This document shows, one piece after another, positions 8,781 to 17,774 of a stretch of 64,000 nucleotides of DNA (position 1 is its first letter; each line of letters begins with the position of its first letter). A model generated the notes under the pieces. The model ran no database searches. It saw only the letters and a program-made list of their open reading frames with translations, and was not told where the DNA came from. This stretch comes from Dyella kyungheensis (lineage in GTDB: Bacteria; Pseudomonadota; Gammaproteobacteria; Xanthomonadales; Rhodanobacteraceae), in contig NZ_JADIKC010000005.1 in the NCBI RefSeq assembly GCF_016905005.1, positions 310,001-374,000 on the forward strand, written 5' to 3'. A program made the position numbers and the translations under genes.

Positions 8781-9170
8781 TCAAGGGGTTTGCCGTCCGC
8801 GTTCGCGTGCTTCCTCCTCCTGCACGGTCAGCACGGCCTCGGGACTGGCTTCCAGTCGCGCCTTGGGAATGGGGTCGCCGCTTTCGTCCGACAGGCCGTA
8901 GCTGCCCTCGTCGATCTTCTGCAGGGCCCGTTCGATGTCGGCTACGCGGTGTTCGTCCACGTCGTGCTGCGCCTGGCGCACTTCCTCCTGGGCCAGGTCC
9001 TGGGCGGAATCCTCGAATTCCTCCGCTTCGTCGCCGTGTTCTTCGGTGAAGGCGCGCTTGCGCGCATTGACGTTCAACTCGCCCCCGAGCACCTGCTTGC
9101 GCAAGTCCTCCAGGCGCTTGCGTTGCTGCGCGATGAACTCGGGACTGAGGTGCGACTGCTCGGCGGCCAT
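8781..9170 (-). CDS. Cysteine-free DksA/TraR-like protein
   Basis: A 129-residue protein with the DksA architecture: a long acidic coiled-coil hairpin (about residues 8-85, with DEAEEFEDSAQDLAQEE at the tip) followed by the globular domain GSYGLSDESGDPIPKARL. In DksA that domain is a four-cysteine zinc finger (YGxCxxCG...CxxC). Here every cysteine position is replaced (S, S, T, Q), so no zinc can bind, although the surrounding fold residues remain. DksA binds the RNA polymerase secondary channel and adjusts promoter output with ppGpp; paralogues with fewer cysteines are known, such as Pseudomonas DksA2. The coiled-coil tip here keeps acidic residues, so polymerase binding is plausible but unproved. 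Confidence 0.82.
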   Translation of the reverse strand: MAAEQSHLSPEFIAQQRKRLEDLRKQVLGGELNVNARKRAFTEEHGDEAEEFEDSAQDLAQEEVRQAQHDVDEHRVADIERALQKIDEGSYGLSDESGDPIPKARLEASPEAVLTVQEEEARERGRQTP

Positions 9171-9233
9171 GGTGGCGATTCCCTGGATGGATCAGCGCCT
9201 AGCTATCGCACAGGAATCGTTGGTGGACGGTGA

Positions 9234-9272
9234 AAAAGACCCGCGCCGGTCCGTGGGTCCGGACCGGCGCGG
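9234..9272 (-). terminator. Rho-independent terminator of the TonB-dependent receptor gene
   Basis: A perfect 12-bp stem (9241-9252 with 9261-9272) with an 8-base loop lies just past the receptor stop codon. Read on the minus strand it is followed by GTCTTTTTC, the U-tract of an intrinsic terminator. Confidence 0.85.
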
Positions 9273-9277
9273 CGTGC

Positions 9278-11725
9278 TTACCAGCGATAGGCCACCTTGC
9301 CGTAGACATAGGCGCCGTTGAAGCCGAACGGCGAGAACACCGAATAGGGCATGGTGCCGTTGTTGTCGTTGGCGTGGATGACCTTGTCGGGATAGGTGTT
9401 GAGCACGTTGTCGCCGCCGACGGTGAAGGTCCAGCGGTCGAGGTTGTAGTTCACCGCCAGATCCAGGATCCACTTGGCGCCGAAGGTCTGGTCCAGCGTG
9501 GCCGTGGTGGAGTTGTACGAGACGAAGCTGCCGTAGCGCGTCAGCGTGCCGTTGAAGCTCCAGCGGCTGAGGTTGTACACCTCGTTGAGGATCAGCTTGC
9601 TGCGCGGCGTGGTATCGGCCAGCAGGCCGAACTGGTCGCGGCGGTCGATGCGCTTCAGGTTCACCCCGAGCTGGTCGAGCACGGCCGGGTTGGCCTTGAT
9701 GTCGGTGACCTTGTTCTTGTTGTAGTTGTAGCTGAGCGTGCTCTGCAGCGAGCCGGCGGAACCGAAGTCGCTGAGGTAGCTGGCCACCAGGTCCACGCCG
9801 CGCGTGCGGGTGTCCACCGCATTGGTGAAATAGGCGATGCCGCTGTAGTTGAGATTGGCCACGCCATTGGCCGCCAGGTACGCCTGCACCGCGGGCGAGG
9901 TGGTGGCCAGGTTGCTGGACAGGGTGATGCGGTTGTCGATGGTGATCTGGTAGACGTCCAGGCTCAGGTTCAACGCATCGAGCGGATTCCACACCGCGCC
10001 CAGTGTGTAGTTGCGCGACTTCTCCGGCTCCAGCGGCTGCGCGCCCAGCAGGGTGCCGATGGCGCTGTTCACCGGCACCAGGCCGGTGTTGTAGATGCCC
10101 GGCGGCAGCTGCAGCGAATTGCCCGCGCCGTAGTACAGCGACGAGGTGTACGAGTAGTGCTGCTGCGCCAGCGACGGTGCGCGGAAGCCGGTGGAGGCGC
10201 TGCCGCGCAGGGCGAAGCGGTCGGTGAAGTCGAAGCGGCCGGCCAGCGCGCCCGAAGTGGTGTTGCCGAAGTCGCTGTAATCCTCATGGCGCAACGACGC
10301 CGAAGCGCCGAAGCGATCGGTCAGGTTCGATTCCAGGCTCACGTATTCGGCCACGTCGTGGCGGCTGTACGAGCCCGCATCGGTGGGCTGGTAACCGCCG
10401 AAGCCCTGCGCACCGCCGGAGACGCCCGAGGTGCCGGTGTACCAGGAGGTCAGGTCGCCGGCGTCGATCTGGTAGGTCTGCCGCAGGTATTCCGCGCCGA
10501 AGGCCAGGGTCACCGGGTTGGGCAGGAAGCTGGTCGAAAGTTCCTTGGCGATATCCACGTCGAACGACTGTTGCGCGGCATTGAGGATGCCGTCGTGGAA
10601 CTCGGTGGGGCTATAGCCGAAGTCGTGCAGGAAGGCGCGGTTCACGCTGTCCTCGGTGGCATACGACACGCGGTTGCCGCCGTAGTTGCCGCTCACGTCC
10701 CAGCGCCAGCCGCCTTCGGTCTTGCCGCGGATGCCGAGCACCAGCGAACGGTCGGTGGAGTCGGCGTGTTCCAGCGGCAGGTAGCCGTTCGGATACAGCG
10801 ACGGCACCGAGTTGCTGCTGACATTGCTGCGGAAGAATGCGGGCGAGGTGGTGTTGCGTTCGCTGTAATGGCCGAAGGCGTAGAGCTGCACGTTCGGCGT
10901 GAGATCGAACTGCGAATTCAGGAACAGGTTGTGATCCTGCACCGCCGGATCGCCATAGCGCTGGGTGGTGCCCTGCGCCGGAAGCGTGCGGTTGGGTTCG
11001 GCGCGGTTGGTGTAATCCTGGTTGCCGTCCTGCAGGGTGAAGCGGATCCAGCCCTTGTCGCTAAGCGGAATGCCGAAGTTGGCCGAACCCTGCCACTGGC
11101 GTCCGTCGCCCGCGGAATACTGGCCCCCGGTGAGGTCGACTTCGCCGCCTTGCGCGCCTTTCTTCAGCACGACGTTGATCACGCCGGCGATCGCATCTGA
11201 ACCGTATTGGGCGGACGCACCATCGCGCAGCACTTCGATATGGTCCACCGCGCCGAGCGGAATGGTGTTGAGATCCACCGCCTGCGAACCGCGGCCGAGC
11301 ACGCCGTTGGTGAGCAGGATCGCGCCGGGATGCCAGCGCTTGCCGTCCACCAGCACCAACACCTGGTCCGGCGACAGGCCGCGCAATTGCGCGGGGCGCT
11401 GCGAGTCGGCGGTGTCGGCGGCGGAGGGGCGCGGGAAGGTGAGCGACGGAATGATGCGCGCGAGTGCGGTGGTGAGTTCGGTGGTGCCGGTTTGCTTGAG
11501 CGTCTGCGCGGAGACCACGTCGATCGGCGTGAGCGAGCTGCTTTCGGTGCGGTTGTCGGCACGCGTGCCGGTGACGATCACGGTGCCGAGTTTCTTGGCG
11601 TTGTCGGCGGAGGGCGGGGGCGGGGGCGGGGTGGCGTCCTGTGCGGAGGCCTGGGAGAGGATCGAAAGAAGAGCAACGGCAAGGAGGCTTGGCGCGGCCT
11701 TGAGGCCGACGGAATTCTTATTCAT
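9278..11725 (-). CDS. TonB-dependent outer-membrane receptor
   Basis: An 815-residue TonB-dependent receptor that imports a scarce substrate across the outer membrane using TonB energy. It has a signal peptide to about residue 28 (SQASA), a proline-rich linker, then the start of the plug (LGTVIVTGTRADN). The plug continues through LVLVDGKRWHPG and the signature EVLRDGASAQYGSDAIAGVINVVLKK at about residues 165-190. A 22-strand barrel follows and ends in Trp after VYGKVAYRW. The plug signature and the STN-less N-terminus resemble the many receptors of Xanthomonadales whose substrates (siderophores, vitamin B12, plant carbohydrates) are not predictable from sequence. A long intergenic region upstream and a strong terminator show it is a single-gene unit. 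Confidence 0.92.
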   Translation of the reverse strand: MNKNSVGLKAAPSLLAVALLSILSQASAQDATPPPPPPSADNAKKLGTVIVTGTRADNRTESSSLTPIDVVSAQTLKQTGTTELTTALARIIPSLTFPRPSAADTADSQRPAQLRGLSPDQVLVLVDGKRWHPGAILLTNGVLGRGSQAVDLNTIPLGAVDHIEVLRDGASAQYGSDAIAGVINVVLKKGAQGGEVDLTGGQYSAGDGRQWQGSANFGIPLSDKGWIRFTLQDGNQDYTNRAEPNRTLPAQGTTQRYGDPAVQDHNLFLNSQFDLTPNVQLYAFGHYSERNTTSPAFFRSNVSSNSVPSLYPNGYLPLEHADSTDRSLVLGIRGKTEGGWRWDVSGNYGGNRVSYATEDSVNRAFLHDFGYSPTEFHDGILNAAQQSFDVDIAKELSTSFLPNPVTLAFGAEYLRQTYQIDAGDLTSWYTGTSGVSGGAQGFGGYQPTDAGSYSRHDVAEYVSLESNLTDRFGASASLRHEDYSDFGNTTSGALAGRFDFTDRFALRGSASTGFRAPSLAQQHYSYTSSLYYGAGNSLQLPPGIYNTGLVPVNSAIGTLLGAQPLEPEKSRNYTLGAVWNPLDALNLSLDVYQITIDNRITLSSNLATTSPAVQAYLAANGVANLNYSGIAYFTNAVDTRTRGVDLVASYLSDFGSAGSLQSTLSYNYNKNKVTDIKANPAVLDQLGVNLKRIDRRDQFGLLADTTPRSKLILNEVYNLSRWSFNGTLTRYGSFVSYNSTTATLDQTFGAKWILDLAVNYNLDRWTFTVGGDNVLNTYPDKVIHANDNNGTMPYSVFSPFGFNGAYVYGKVAYRW

Positions 11726-12109
11726 TAGTGTGGGTTCCCCAGTCTAAAAAAATGCAGTGACGCAGTGCAGCAATCGCAGGCTAGCGGCGTTGGTCAGCGC
11801 GAGTCAACAGCGGTATAGACGTCCAAACATGTCCAATGAAATTTGGTTGTCAGCTCATAACATGACGGCATGAGCATGCCTTCCCGATGCCGGGTCGTCA
11901 CGTGACAGAAGTGACAGGGAGAAAACGCCAAGCCCGGCACAATCTTCAGGCAATCCTTGTTATCCGGGTTTTCTTAGTCGCTGATTTAAAAGGATTTCAC
12001 GTGGCATTGATGCTTGCCTGAACGACCCTATATTGAGCGGAGCGCCGGGCGGGCTGTCGTTGTGGCTTGCGCGCCTGGCTGGATTGCACCTTCATCAAGG
12101 CGGGATGTC
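11726..12109. promoter_or_regulatory. Divergent intergenic region, receptor and EF-G genes
   Basis: This 384-base gap is more AT-rich than its neighbours in places and holds the promoters of the receptor (minus) and EF-G (plus). A six-T run lies close to the receptor start. Small symmetric sequences are visible, GGCATG-AG-CATGCC at 11866-11879 and GTCACGTGAC at 11897-11906, but neither can be assigned. I see no coding sequence; an in-frame extension of EF-G into this region would add residues foreign to the family. Confidence 0.4.
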
Positions 12110-14239
12110 ATGGCACGCAAGAAATTGCTTGAGCTGTATCGCAACATTGGAATCATCGCGCACATCGATGCCGGCAAGACCACGACCACCGAGCGCATCC
12201 TGTACTACACGGGCAAGAAGCATCAGATCGTGGACGTGCACGACACCAAGGACGGCAAGGGTTCCACCACCACCGATTACCTCGAGCAGGAACGCAAGCG
12301 CGGCATCACCATCCAGTCGGCGGCTGTGTCCACCGAGTGGAAGGGTTACCAGATCAACCTGATCGATACGCCGGGCCACGTCGATTTCACCATCGAAGTG
12401 AATCGCAGCCTGCGCGTGCTCGACGGTGCCGTGGTGGTGTTCGACGGCGTCGCCGGGGTGGAGCCGCAGACCGAGACGAACTGGCGCCTGGCCGACCAGT
12501 ACAACGTGCCGCGCGTGTGCTACGTCAACAAGATGGATCGCACCGGCGCGAACTTCGAGCATTGCGTGAAGGGCATCCGCGAGCGCCTGGGCGCCAGCGT
12601 GCTGCTGTGCCAGGTGCCGCTGGGCAGCCACGACGAATTCGTCGGCATGGCCGACCTGGTGGCGGGCGTGGGTTATCTCTGGAAGGGCGACGACAAGGAC
12701 AGCCCGTGGGATACCGTGCCGCTCAATGAAATTGCCAGCCGCGTGAAGTTCACCACGGCGGCTGACCAGGCGTGGGTCGACAACCTGGAGAAACTGCGCC
12801 AAGAGACGCTGGAATACGCGCTGGCCATGGACGACGCCGCGTTCAACCGGCTGATCGAAACGGGCGAGTTCGATCCGGAGACCTTGAAGGCATGCATCCG
12901 CAAGGGCTGCGTGTCGGGCAAGCTGGTGCCGGTGTTCTGCGGTTCGTCGTATCGCAACAAGGGCGTGCAGCAGCTGCTGGATGGCGTGATCGATTACATG
13001 CCGTACCCCGGCGAGAACGGCGGCATCGCGCTGGTCGACGAGGACGGTCATGTGACCGGCGAACAGGGCGTGATCGACGATGCGCCGGCGCGCGCGCTGG
13101 CCTTCAAGGTGATCAACGACCAGTTCGGCACGCTCACCTTCTGCCGTGTGTATTCGGGTGTGATCAAGAAGGGCGACACGCTGCAGAACGTCACGCGCGG
13201 CAAGAAGGAGCGCATCGGCCGCATCGTCGAAGTGCAGGCCAACGCGACCAAGGAAATCGACGAGGTGCGCGCGGGCGACATCTGCGCCTTCGTCTCGCTC
13301 AAGGAAACCGAAACCGGCGACTCGCTGTCCGACCCGGCGCATCCGGCGCTGCTCGAACGCATGCGCTTCCCCGATCCGGTGATCAGCGTGTCGGTGGAAC
13401 CCAAGACCCGCAACGACATCGACAAGATGTCGTCGGCGCTCTACAAGATGGTCAAGGCCGATCCGTCGCTGCGCCTGGAAATGGACAAGGAGACCGGCCA
13501 GACCGTGCTCAAGGGCATGGGCGAGCTGCACCTGGAGGTGACCATCGACCGCATGCGCACCGAGCTGGGCGTGGACGCGAACATGGGCAAGCCCAAGGTG
13601 AGCTTCCGCGAAGCGTTCGGCCGCAAGGTGGAGCACACCTATACGCACAAGAAGCAGTCGGGCGGCTCGGGCCAGTTTGCCGAGGTGACCATGGTCTTCG
13701 AGCCGGGCGAAACCGGTAGCGGCGTGGTGTTCTCCGACGAAATCGTCGGCGGCCGTGTGCCGCGTGAGTACATCCCGGCGGTGGAGCACGCGGTGAACGT
13801 GGAGTCGCGCGAGGGCCAGATCGCCGGCTACGAGGTGGTCGATTTCAAGGCGCGCCTGATCGACGGCAAGTTCCACGACGTCGACTCGTCCGCGCTGGCC
13901 TTCGAAATCGCCACCCGCCAGTGCTTCCGCGAAGCGCAGAAACTGAGCAAGCCCAAGCTGCTGGAGCCGGTGATGCGACTGGAAGTGGTGACCGAAGCCG
14001 ATTACCTTGGCGATGTCATTGGCGACATCAACCGCCGCCGTGGCACGGTGAGCGACCAGGGGCAGAAGGGTGCGCAGGCGTTCGTGCAGGGCTTCGTGCC
14101 GCTGGCGGAAATGTTCGGCTACATCAACTTCCTGCGCTCGGCCACGCGCGGCCGCGGCACCTTCACCATGGAGTTCGACCACTACGAGGAAGTGCCCGCC
14201 AACATGGTGGACGCATTGATGGAGAAGGAAGCGAAGTAA
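12110..14239 (+). CDS. fusA: Elongation factor G paralogue
   Basis: A 709-residue translational GTPase with the full EF-G domain set, which drives tRNA-mRNA translocation or, with ribosome recycling factor, subunit splitting. G1 is AHIDAGKT at about residues 18-25, followed by the switch segment ERKRGITI, G3 DTPGH and G4 NKMD. Domain II and the GMGELHLEV start of domain III follow, then [16 protein letters not shown] in domain IV. ATG at 12110 begins at the family N-terminus. The main fusA normally lies in rpsL-rpsG-fusA-tuf; this one stands alone beside dps, and its domain III ([19 protein letters not shown]) differs from the usual form, so it is probably a second, specialised copy. Symbol given only at the family level. 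Confidence 0.85.
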   Translation: MARKKLLELYRNIGIIAHIDAGKTTTTERILYYTGKKHQIVDVHDTKDGKGSTTTDYLEQERKRGITIQSAAVSTEWKGYQINLIDTPGHVDFTIEVNRSLRVLDGAVVVFDGVAGVEPQTETNWRLADQYNVPRVCYVNKMDRTGANFEHCVKGIRERLGASVLLCQVPLGSHDEFVGMADLVAGVGYLWKGDDKDSPWDTVPLNEIASRVKFTTAADQAWVDNLEKLRQETLEYALAMDDAAFNRLIETGEFDPETLKACIRKGCVSGKLVPVFCGSSYRNKGVQQLLDGVIDYMPYPGENGGIALVDEDGHVTGEQGVIDDAPARALAFKVINDQFGTLTFCRVYSGVIKKGDTLQNVTRGKKERIGRIVEVQANATKEIDEVRAGDICAFVSLKETETGDSLSDPAHPALLERMRFPDPVISVSVEPKTRNDIDKMSSALYKMVKADPSLRLEMDKETGQTVLKGMGELHLEVTIDRMRTELGVDANMGKPKVSFREAFGRKVEHTYTHKKQSGGSGQFAEVTMVFEPGETGSGVVFSDEIVGGRVPREYIPAVEHAVNVESREGQIAGYEVVDFKARLIDGKFHDVDSSALAFEIATRQCFREAQKLSKPKLLEPVMRLEVVTEADYLGDVIGDINRRRGTVSDQGQKGAQAFVQGFVPLAEMFGYINFLRSATRGRGTFTMEFDHYEEVPANMVDALMEKEAK

Positions 14240-14243
14240 AAAG

Positions 14244-14271
14244 GCGGGCGCCATGTCCTCGTGGCGCCCGC
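14244..14271 (+). terminator. Hairpin after the EF-G gene
   Basis: A perfect 10-bp stem, GCGGGCGCCA with its complement, and an 8-base loop begin 4 bases after the EF-G stop codon. No U-tract follows, so it may stabilise the mRNA end or work with Rho instead of terminating by itself. Dps starts 62 bases further on. Confidence 0.5.
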
Positions 14272-14332
14272 GGCGACATCGGAATGACATCCACAGGTGC
14301 ATACTCGCAGGGTCAACAGCGGAGCAAATCTG

Positions 14333-14881
14333 ATGAGCAAGACGAGCAAGACCAGCAAGGCCAAGGGCGACACCAGTGCCGCCAAGAACCGCCAGAAGGC
14401 GGCGCTCAACACGCCTTCCGCGCTCGGCGAGAAGGCCACGCGCGACATCTCCGGCGAGCTGAACGCGCTGCTGGCCGACATCCTGGCCCTGTACATGAAG
14501 ACCAAGAACTTCCACTGGCACATGTCCGGTCCATACTTCCGCGACTACCACCTGCTGCTCGACGAGCAGTCGGACCAGATCTACGCCACGGTGGACCCGA
14601 TCGCCGAGCGCGTGCGCAAGCTGGGCGGCACCACGCTGCGTTCGCTGGGCCATGCCAAGCGGCTGGCGCGCCTGTCCGACAACGATGCCGACTTCGTGAC
14701 GCCGGACGACATGCTGGCCGAGCTGCGCGAGGACAACCAGCGTCTGGCCGGCTATATGCGTGCCACGCATGAGCTGTGCGACGAGTACAAGGACGTGGCC
14801 ACGGCCAGCCTGCTGGAGAACTGGATCGACGAGGCCGAGCGCCGCGTGTGGTTCCTGTTCGAGACCAGCCGTCACGCCTGA
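14333..14881 (+). CDS. dps: Dps family ferritin-like DNA-protection protein
   Basis: A 182-residue Dps, which forms a dodecamer that oxidises and stores iron and shields DNA during stress. The ferroxidase site spans subunits and is visible as KNFHWHMSGPYF (His61, His63) with LLLDEQSDQI (Asp77, Glu78, Asp81) and DPIAERVRKLGG. The N-terminus carries about 25 lysine-rich residues (KTSKTSKAKG onward), the kind of tail that binds DNA in E. coli Dps. ATG at 14333 follows a GGAG site by 9 bases. It likely works with ahpCF and msrB against peroxide. It converges on yetF across a shared terminator. Confidence 0.92.
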   Translation: MSKTSKTSKAKGDTSAAKNRQKAALNTPSALGEKATRDISGELNALLADILALYMKTKNFHWHMSGPYFRDYHLLLDEQSDQIYATVDPIAERVRKLGGTTLRSLGHAKRLARLSDNDADFVTPDDMLAELREDNQRLAGYMRATHELCDEYKDVATASLLENWIDEAERRVWFLFETSRHA

Positions 14882-14887
14882 TCCATG

Positions 14888-14923
14888 GATACCCGTGGCG
14901 GCCGCGGGCTAGCCACGGGTATC
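14888..14923. terminator. Bidirectional terminator between dps and yetF-like gene
   Basis: A perfect 12-bp stem (GATACCCGTGGC and its complement) with a 12-base loop lies between the convergent genes. The stop codon of the YetF-like gene (14909-14911) sits in the loop, so the hairpin overlaps the end of that coding region. There is no long U-tract on either side. Confidence 0.6.
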
Positions 14924-15391
14924 GCTTTGGCGGATCACGGTGATCTTGCCGTTCGGTTCGAGCCGGGCTTCGGCGACGTCGCGCGCGTCGACCACGCCGC
15001 GTTTTCGCAGCGAGCGCTCGAAGGCGGGCATCGGCACGTCATGGCGGCGCAGTTCGTCTTGCAATAACTGCCCGTCGCGCACCAGCGTGGTGGGCTTGCC
15101 TTCGACCAGCCGGTTGAAGGCGGGCGATCGGGTGGCCGCCCAGGCGAACAGCCGATCGATCATCAATACCGTGGCGACACCGATAAAGGCGCCGCACAGC
15201 GAGTTGTCCTCGCCGACGATGGCCGCGCGCAGCGTGCCGCCGACCAGTACCAGCACGATGATGTCGAACGCCGACATTTCGCCGAACGAATGGCGGCCTG
15301 CCATGCGCATCAGGGCCAGCAGGCCCACATAAGCGATGGCGCCGCGGACTACGAAAGTCCACCAGGGCAGGGTGGGAAGCCAGTGGTCCAT
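14909..15391 (-). CDS. YetF/DUF421 family membrane protein
   Basis: A 160-residue inner-membrane protein of the YetF (DUF421) family. Three hydrophobic segments occupy about residues 12-30, 42-57 and 65-82, followed by a cytoplasmic DUF421-type domain with VEGKPTTLVRDGQLL and RRHDVPMPAFERSLRKRGV. The family is widespread; some Bacillus members sit in spore membranes, but its molecular role is unknown. The DIIVLVLVGGTLRAAIVG stretch is its most conserved part. It converges on dps and shares a terminator hairpin with it. Confidence 0.85.
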   Translation of the reverse strand: MDHWLPTLPWWTFVVRGAIAYVGLLALMRMAGRHSFGEMSAFDIIVLVLVGGTLRAAIVGEDNSLCGAFIGVATVLMIDRLFAWAATRSPAFNRLVEGKPTTLVRDGQLLQDELRRHDVPMPAFERSLRKRGVVDARDVAEARLEPNGKITVIRQSDTRG

Positions 15392-15608
15392 GTCGCCCTC
15401 CTCGATGCGTGCGTTGAACGTGGCGCATGCTGATCGGCGATACGCGCAAGACGCGTGCTGTTTTCATGAAAAGCATGGCCCGTGAGCGAATGCGCCGGCG
15501 GAAGTTCGCCGGCTCGTGACGTTGGTGTGAGCGTCGTTTTGATCTACGTCCAGGCCCGATCACATGCGCAAGGCATGTGCCTAACGGGCATGACAAGAAG
15601 ATTCACCG

Positions 15609-15644
15609 ATGACGAAAACGAAACGGGCTACTCGTGTTCGATAG
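15609..15644 (+). promoter_or_regulatory. Possible 11-codon leader peptide overlapping mscS-type gene
   Basis: An ATG at 15609 opens a short basic peptide (MTKTKRATRVR) that stops at 15644, eleven bases inside the channel gene, which itself starts at GTG 15634 in another frame. The overlap would couple translation of the two. AAGAAG lies 9 bases upstream. Such a short frame can arise by chance. Confidence 0.25.
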
Positions 15645-16734
15645 TTTGCTGCGCTGGTGGCAGCACGATCCCTGGGCGCGCTTTGCGATGGCTGTTGGCG
15701 GCGCCCTGGTCGGCGCCGTGCTGTTGCGCGCGTTGGCCTACGCGACGCTTCGCCGGTCTGCGAAGCGACGTCCCCTGTTGGCGGATCTGCTGAGGCGTGC
15801 CAGTGCGCCGATGGAATGGCTGATTCCCCTGCTGATGATGGCGGTCGCCTTGCGCGTGTTGCCGGATGCCGATGTGTTTCCCGCATTCGTGCTGGTGCAG
15901 CACGCATTGGTCATCGCCTTGATGGTGGCGCTGACCTGGCTGGTGTTGCGCAGCCTGGGCGCCTTCGAACTGGCGGCGATACGCAAGTACCCGCTGGACG
16001 TCTCCGACAATCTTGCCGCCCGCCGCATGCTCACCCAGGTGCGCGTGTTGCGTCGCACCGCCGACGTGCTGGTGTTGATGCTCGGTGCGTCGGCCGTCCT
16101 GCTGACCATCCCCGGCGTGCGCCAGCTCGGTACGAGCCTGCTGGCCTCGGCGGGCGTGGCCGGCATCGTGCTGGGCATGGCCGCCAAGCCCGTGCTGAGC
16201 AATCTCATCGCGGGCCTGCAGATCGCGTTGACCCAACCGATCCGGCTGGATGACGTGGTGATCATCCAGGGTGAATGGGGGCGAATCGAAGAGATCACCG
16301 GGAGCTACGTGGTGGTGCGCATCTGGGACGAGCGGCGCATGGTGGTACCGCTCGGCTGGTTCATGGAAAACCCGTTCCAGAACTGGACGCGCAACAGCGC
16401 GCAGCTGATGGGCACGGTCTTCCTGTGGATGGATTTTGGCGTGCCCACCGAACCCTTGCGCGAAGAGCTGGGTCGCCTGTGCCGCGCGGCGGCGGAGTGG
16501 GATGGGCGCGTCTGTGTGCTGCAGGTCACCGACGCGGACGAGCGCGCCATGCAGTTGCGCGCCTTGGTGAGCTCGACCGACTCCGGGCGCAATTTCGACC
16601 TGCGCTGCAAGGTGCGCGAGGGACTTATCGCCTTCATCCAGTCGCGCTATCCGGAGGCCTTGCCGCGTCTGCGCACCGAGCTGTCCGATCATCGGGAGCG
16701 GGTCGAGACGCAGCAGACAGGCACCGCCGCCTGA
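15634..16734 (+). CDS. MscS-family mechanosensitive channel
   Basis: A 366-residue MscS-type channel of the inner membrane, which opens under membrane tension to release solutes. Hydrophobic helices lie at about residues 17-34, 60-75, 88-108 and 144-163. They lead into the pore-lining helix LASAGVAGIVLGMAAKPVLSNLIAG, with the alternating Ala/Gly pattern of MscS TM3. The beta-domain (QPIRLDDVVIIQGEWGRIEEI) and the conserved VPLGWFMENPFQNWTR follow. A GTG at 15634 is used as start; no strong ribosome site precedes it, and the overlapping small frame suggests coupled translation. It matches the longer YbiO/YnaI-like members more than E. coli MscS itself. Confidence 0.88.
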   Translation: MFDSLLRWWQHDPWARFAMAVGGALVGAVLLRALAYATLRRSAKRRPLLADLLRRASAPMEWLIPLLMMAVALRVLPDADVFPAFVLVQHALVIALMVALTWLVLRSLGAFELAAIRKYPLDVSDNLAARRMLTQVRVLRRTADVLVLMLGASAVLLTIPGVRQLGTSLLASAGVAGIVLGMAAKPVLSNLIAGLQIALTQPIRLDDVVIIQGEWGRIEEITGSYVVVRIWDERRMVVPLGWFMENPFQNWTRNSAQLMGTVFLWMDFGVPTEPLREELGRLCRAAAEWDGRVCVLQVTDADERAMQLRALVSSTDSGRNFDLRCKVREGLIAFIQSRYPEALPRLRTELSDHRERVETQQTGTAA

Positions 16735-16824
16735 GGGTCGCCGGAAGCCGCCGCGCCAAGCCCGCCCCATGGCTGGCGAGGTTGCCATGCATGGATCTTC
16801 GATCGCTGTAAAACAAACGCATGG

Positions 16825-17712
16825 CTATCGAAGCAGGCCCGTTTCCAGTGCCTGTATCGAATCCTGCGCACCCAGATCGTAGGCCTCATGCACCGTGGTT
16901 TTCGAGGTGCAGTCCCAGGTTGAAACAGGAATGCGTTGACTGGGCTGCCAGTAGGTTCGTCCGTGCCAGCGGAACAATGGCGGGAGTTTCGGATAGTGGC
17001 GGGTGAGCATCACCAGCGTGGTCGACCGCTCCTGTTCCGACTGGGGCGGAATCGGCGCGTTGTCCGTGTAGCCGCCATCGATCGCAGGTCCGCCGCCCAC
17101 CGGACGGGCGGACATGATGGGTGGTGCCGACGCCGCCGCGATAAGAAGCGACTGCGCCATCTCGATATCGGAACAGTCGTTCAAGACCATGAAGTCCTGG
17201 CGAAGCCCGAACAGGCGAGGGAGGCGGGGGTGGATGCTGTTCCACAGGTATTTGTCGACGAGGTAGGCCACTGTTCCCGCGGCAACGGACCCTCTCATGC
17301 CCAGGAACCGCGCCGGCCGCGTGAGCGCAACGACAAGGCGTGACGACGAGTGGCGCAGCGTGTCGAAGGTGGTTTCGTTCAAGAACGCTTCGACCCATGC
17401 GGGGTACACGTGCTGGTGGGCAAATTTCAGCTTGAGTTTCGACAGGCTGGACCAGTCGAAGATCCTTGGATTGCTCGCATAGAGCTTCAGGCATGCCTGC
17501 AGTGCCGTGTCGGCGCCTTCCGCGAGAATGGAGGCAGCGACGGCGGCGCCCGCACTGGTGCCGACCAGTTGCGCGGGCAGGCGCATGCCTTGCTCCATCA
17601 AATGCCGTAGTGCGCCCGCCTGCCACCAGCATCGATTGCCGCCGCCGGCGAGCACCAGCGTGCTCATTCCGCTGAAGTCGAGTGCGCGGGTTTCCTCCAC
17701 TTTGCCGAGCAT
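16825..17712 (-). CDS. Patatin-like phospholipase
   Basis: A 295-residue patatin-family serine lipase. The oxyanion glycines are in LVLAGGGNRCWW (residues 19-30), the nucleophile is Ser53 in GTSAG, and the catalytic aspartate is Asp212 in AIDGGYTDNAP, so the Ser-Asp dyad is complete. There is no signal peptide, which suggests a cytoplasmic or membrane-peripheral enzyme releasing fatty acids from phospholipids. The ATG at 17712 follows AAAGGGAAG; the in-frame extension upstream is arginine- and proline-rich and not family-like. It lies just downstream of an LpxO-type hydroxylase on the same strand (62 bases between), so lipid remodelling may link them. Confidence 0.88.
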   Translation of the reverse strand: MLGKVEETRALDFSGMSTLVLAGGGNRCWWQAGALRHLMEQGMRLPAQLVGTSAGAAVAASILAEGADTALQACLKLYASNPRIFDWSSLSKLKLKFAHQHVYPAWVEAFLNETTFDTLRHSSSRLVVALTRPARFLGMRGSVAAGTVAYLVDKYLWNSIHPRLPRLFGLRQDFMVLNDCSDIEMAQSLLIAAASAPPIMSARPVGGGPAIDGGYTDNAPIPPQSEQERSTTLVMLTRHYPKLPPLFRWHGRTYWQPSQRIPVSTWDCTSKTTVHEAYDLGAQDSIQALETGLLR

Positions 17713-17774
17713 GCTTCCCTTTCCTGCCTGAGTTCGTGTTCTACGCACGGAAGGGCAAGGATAGCGCTGCCGAC

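Noticed and set aside
12095-14875. Very long open frame opposite EF-G and dps
   Set aside because: It is antisense to two well-supported genes and its composition is that of a high-GC shadow frame; no domain is recognisable.
16735-16824. Terminator between the MscS and patatin genes
   Set aside because: Small stems such as CATGGC/GCCATG exist but have long loops and no U-tract.
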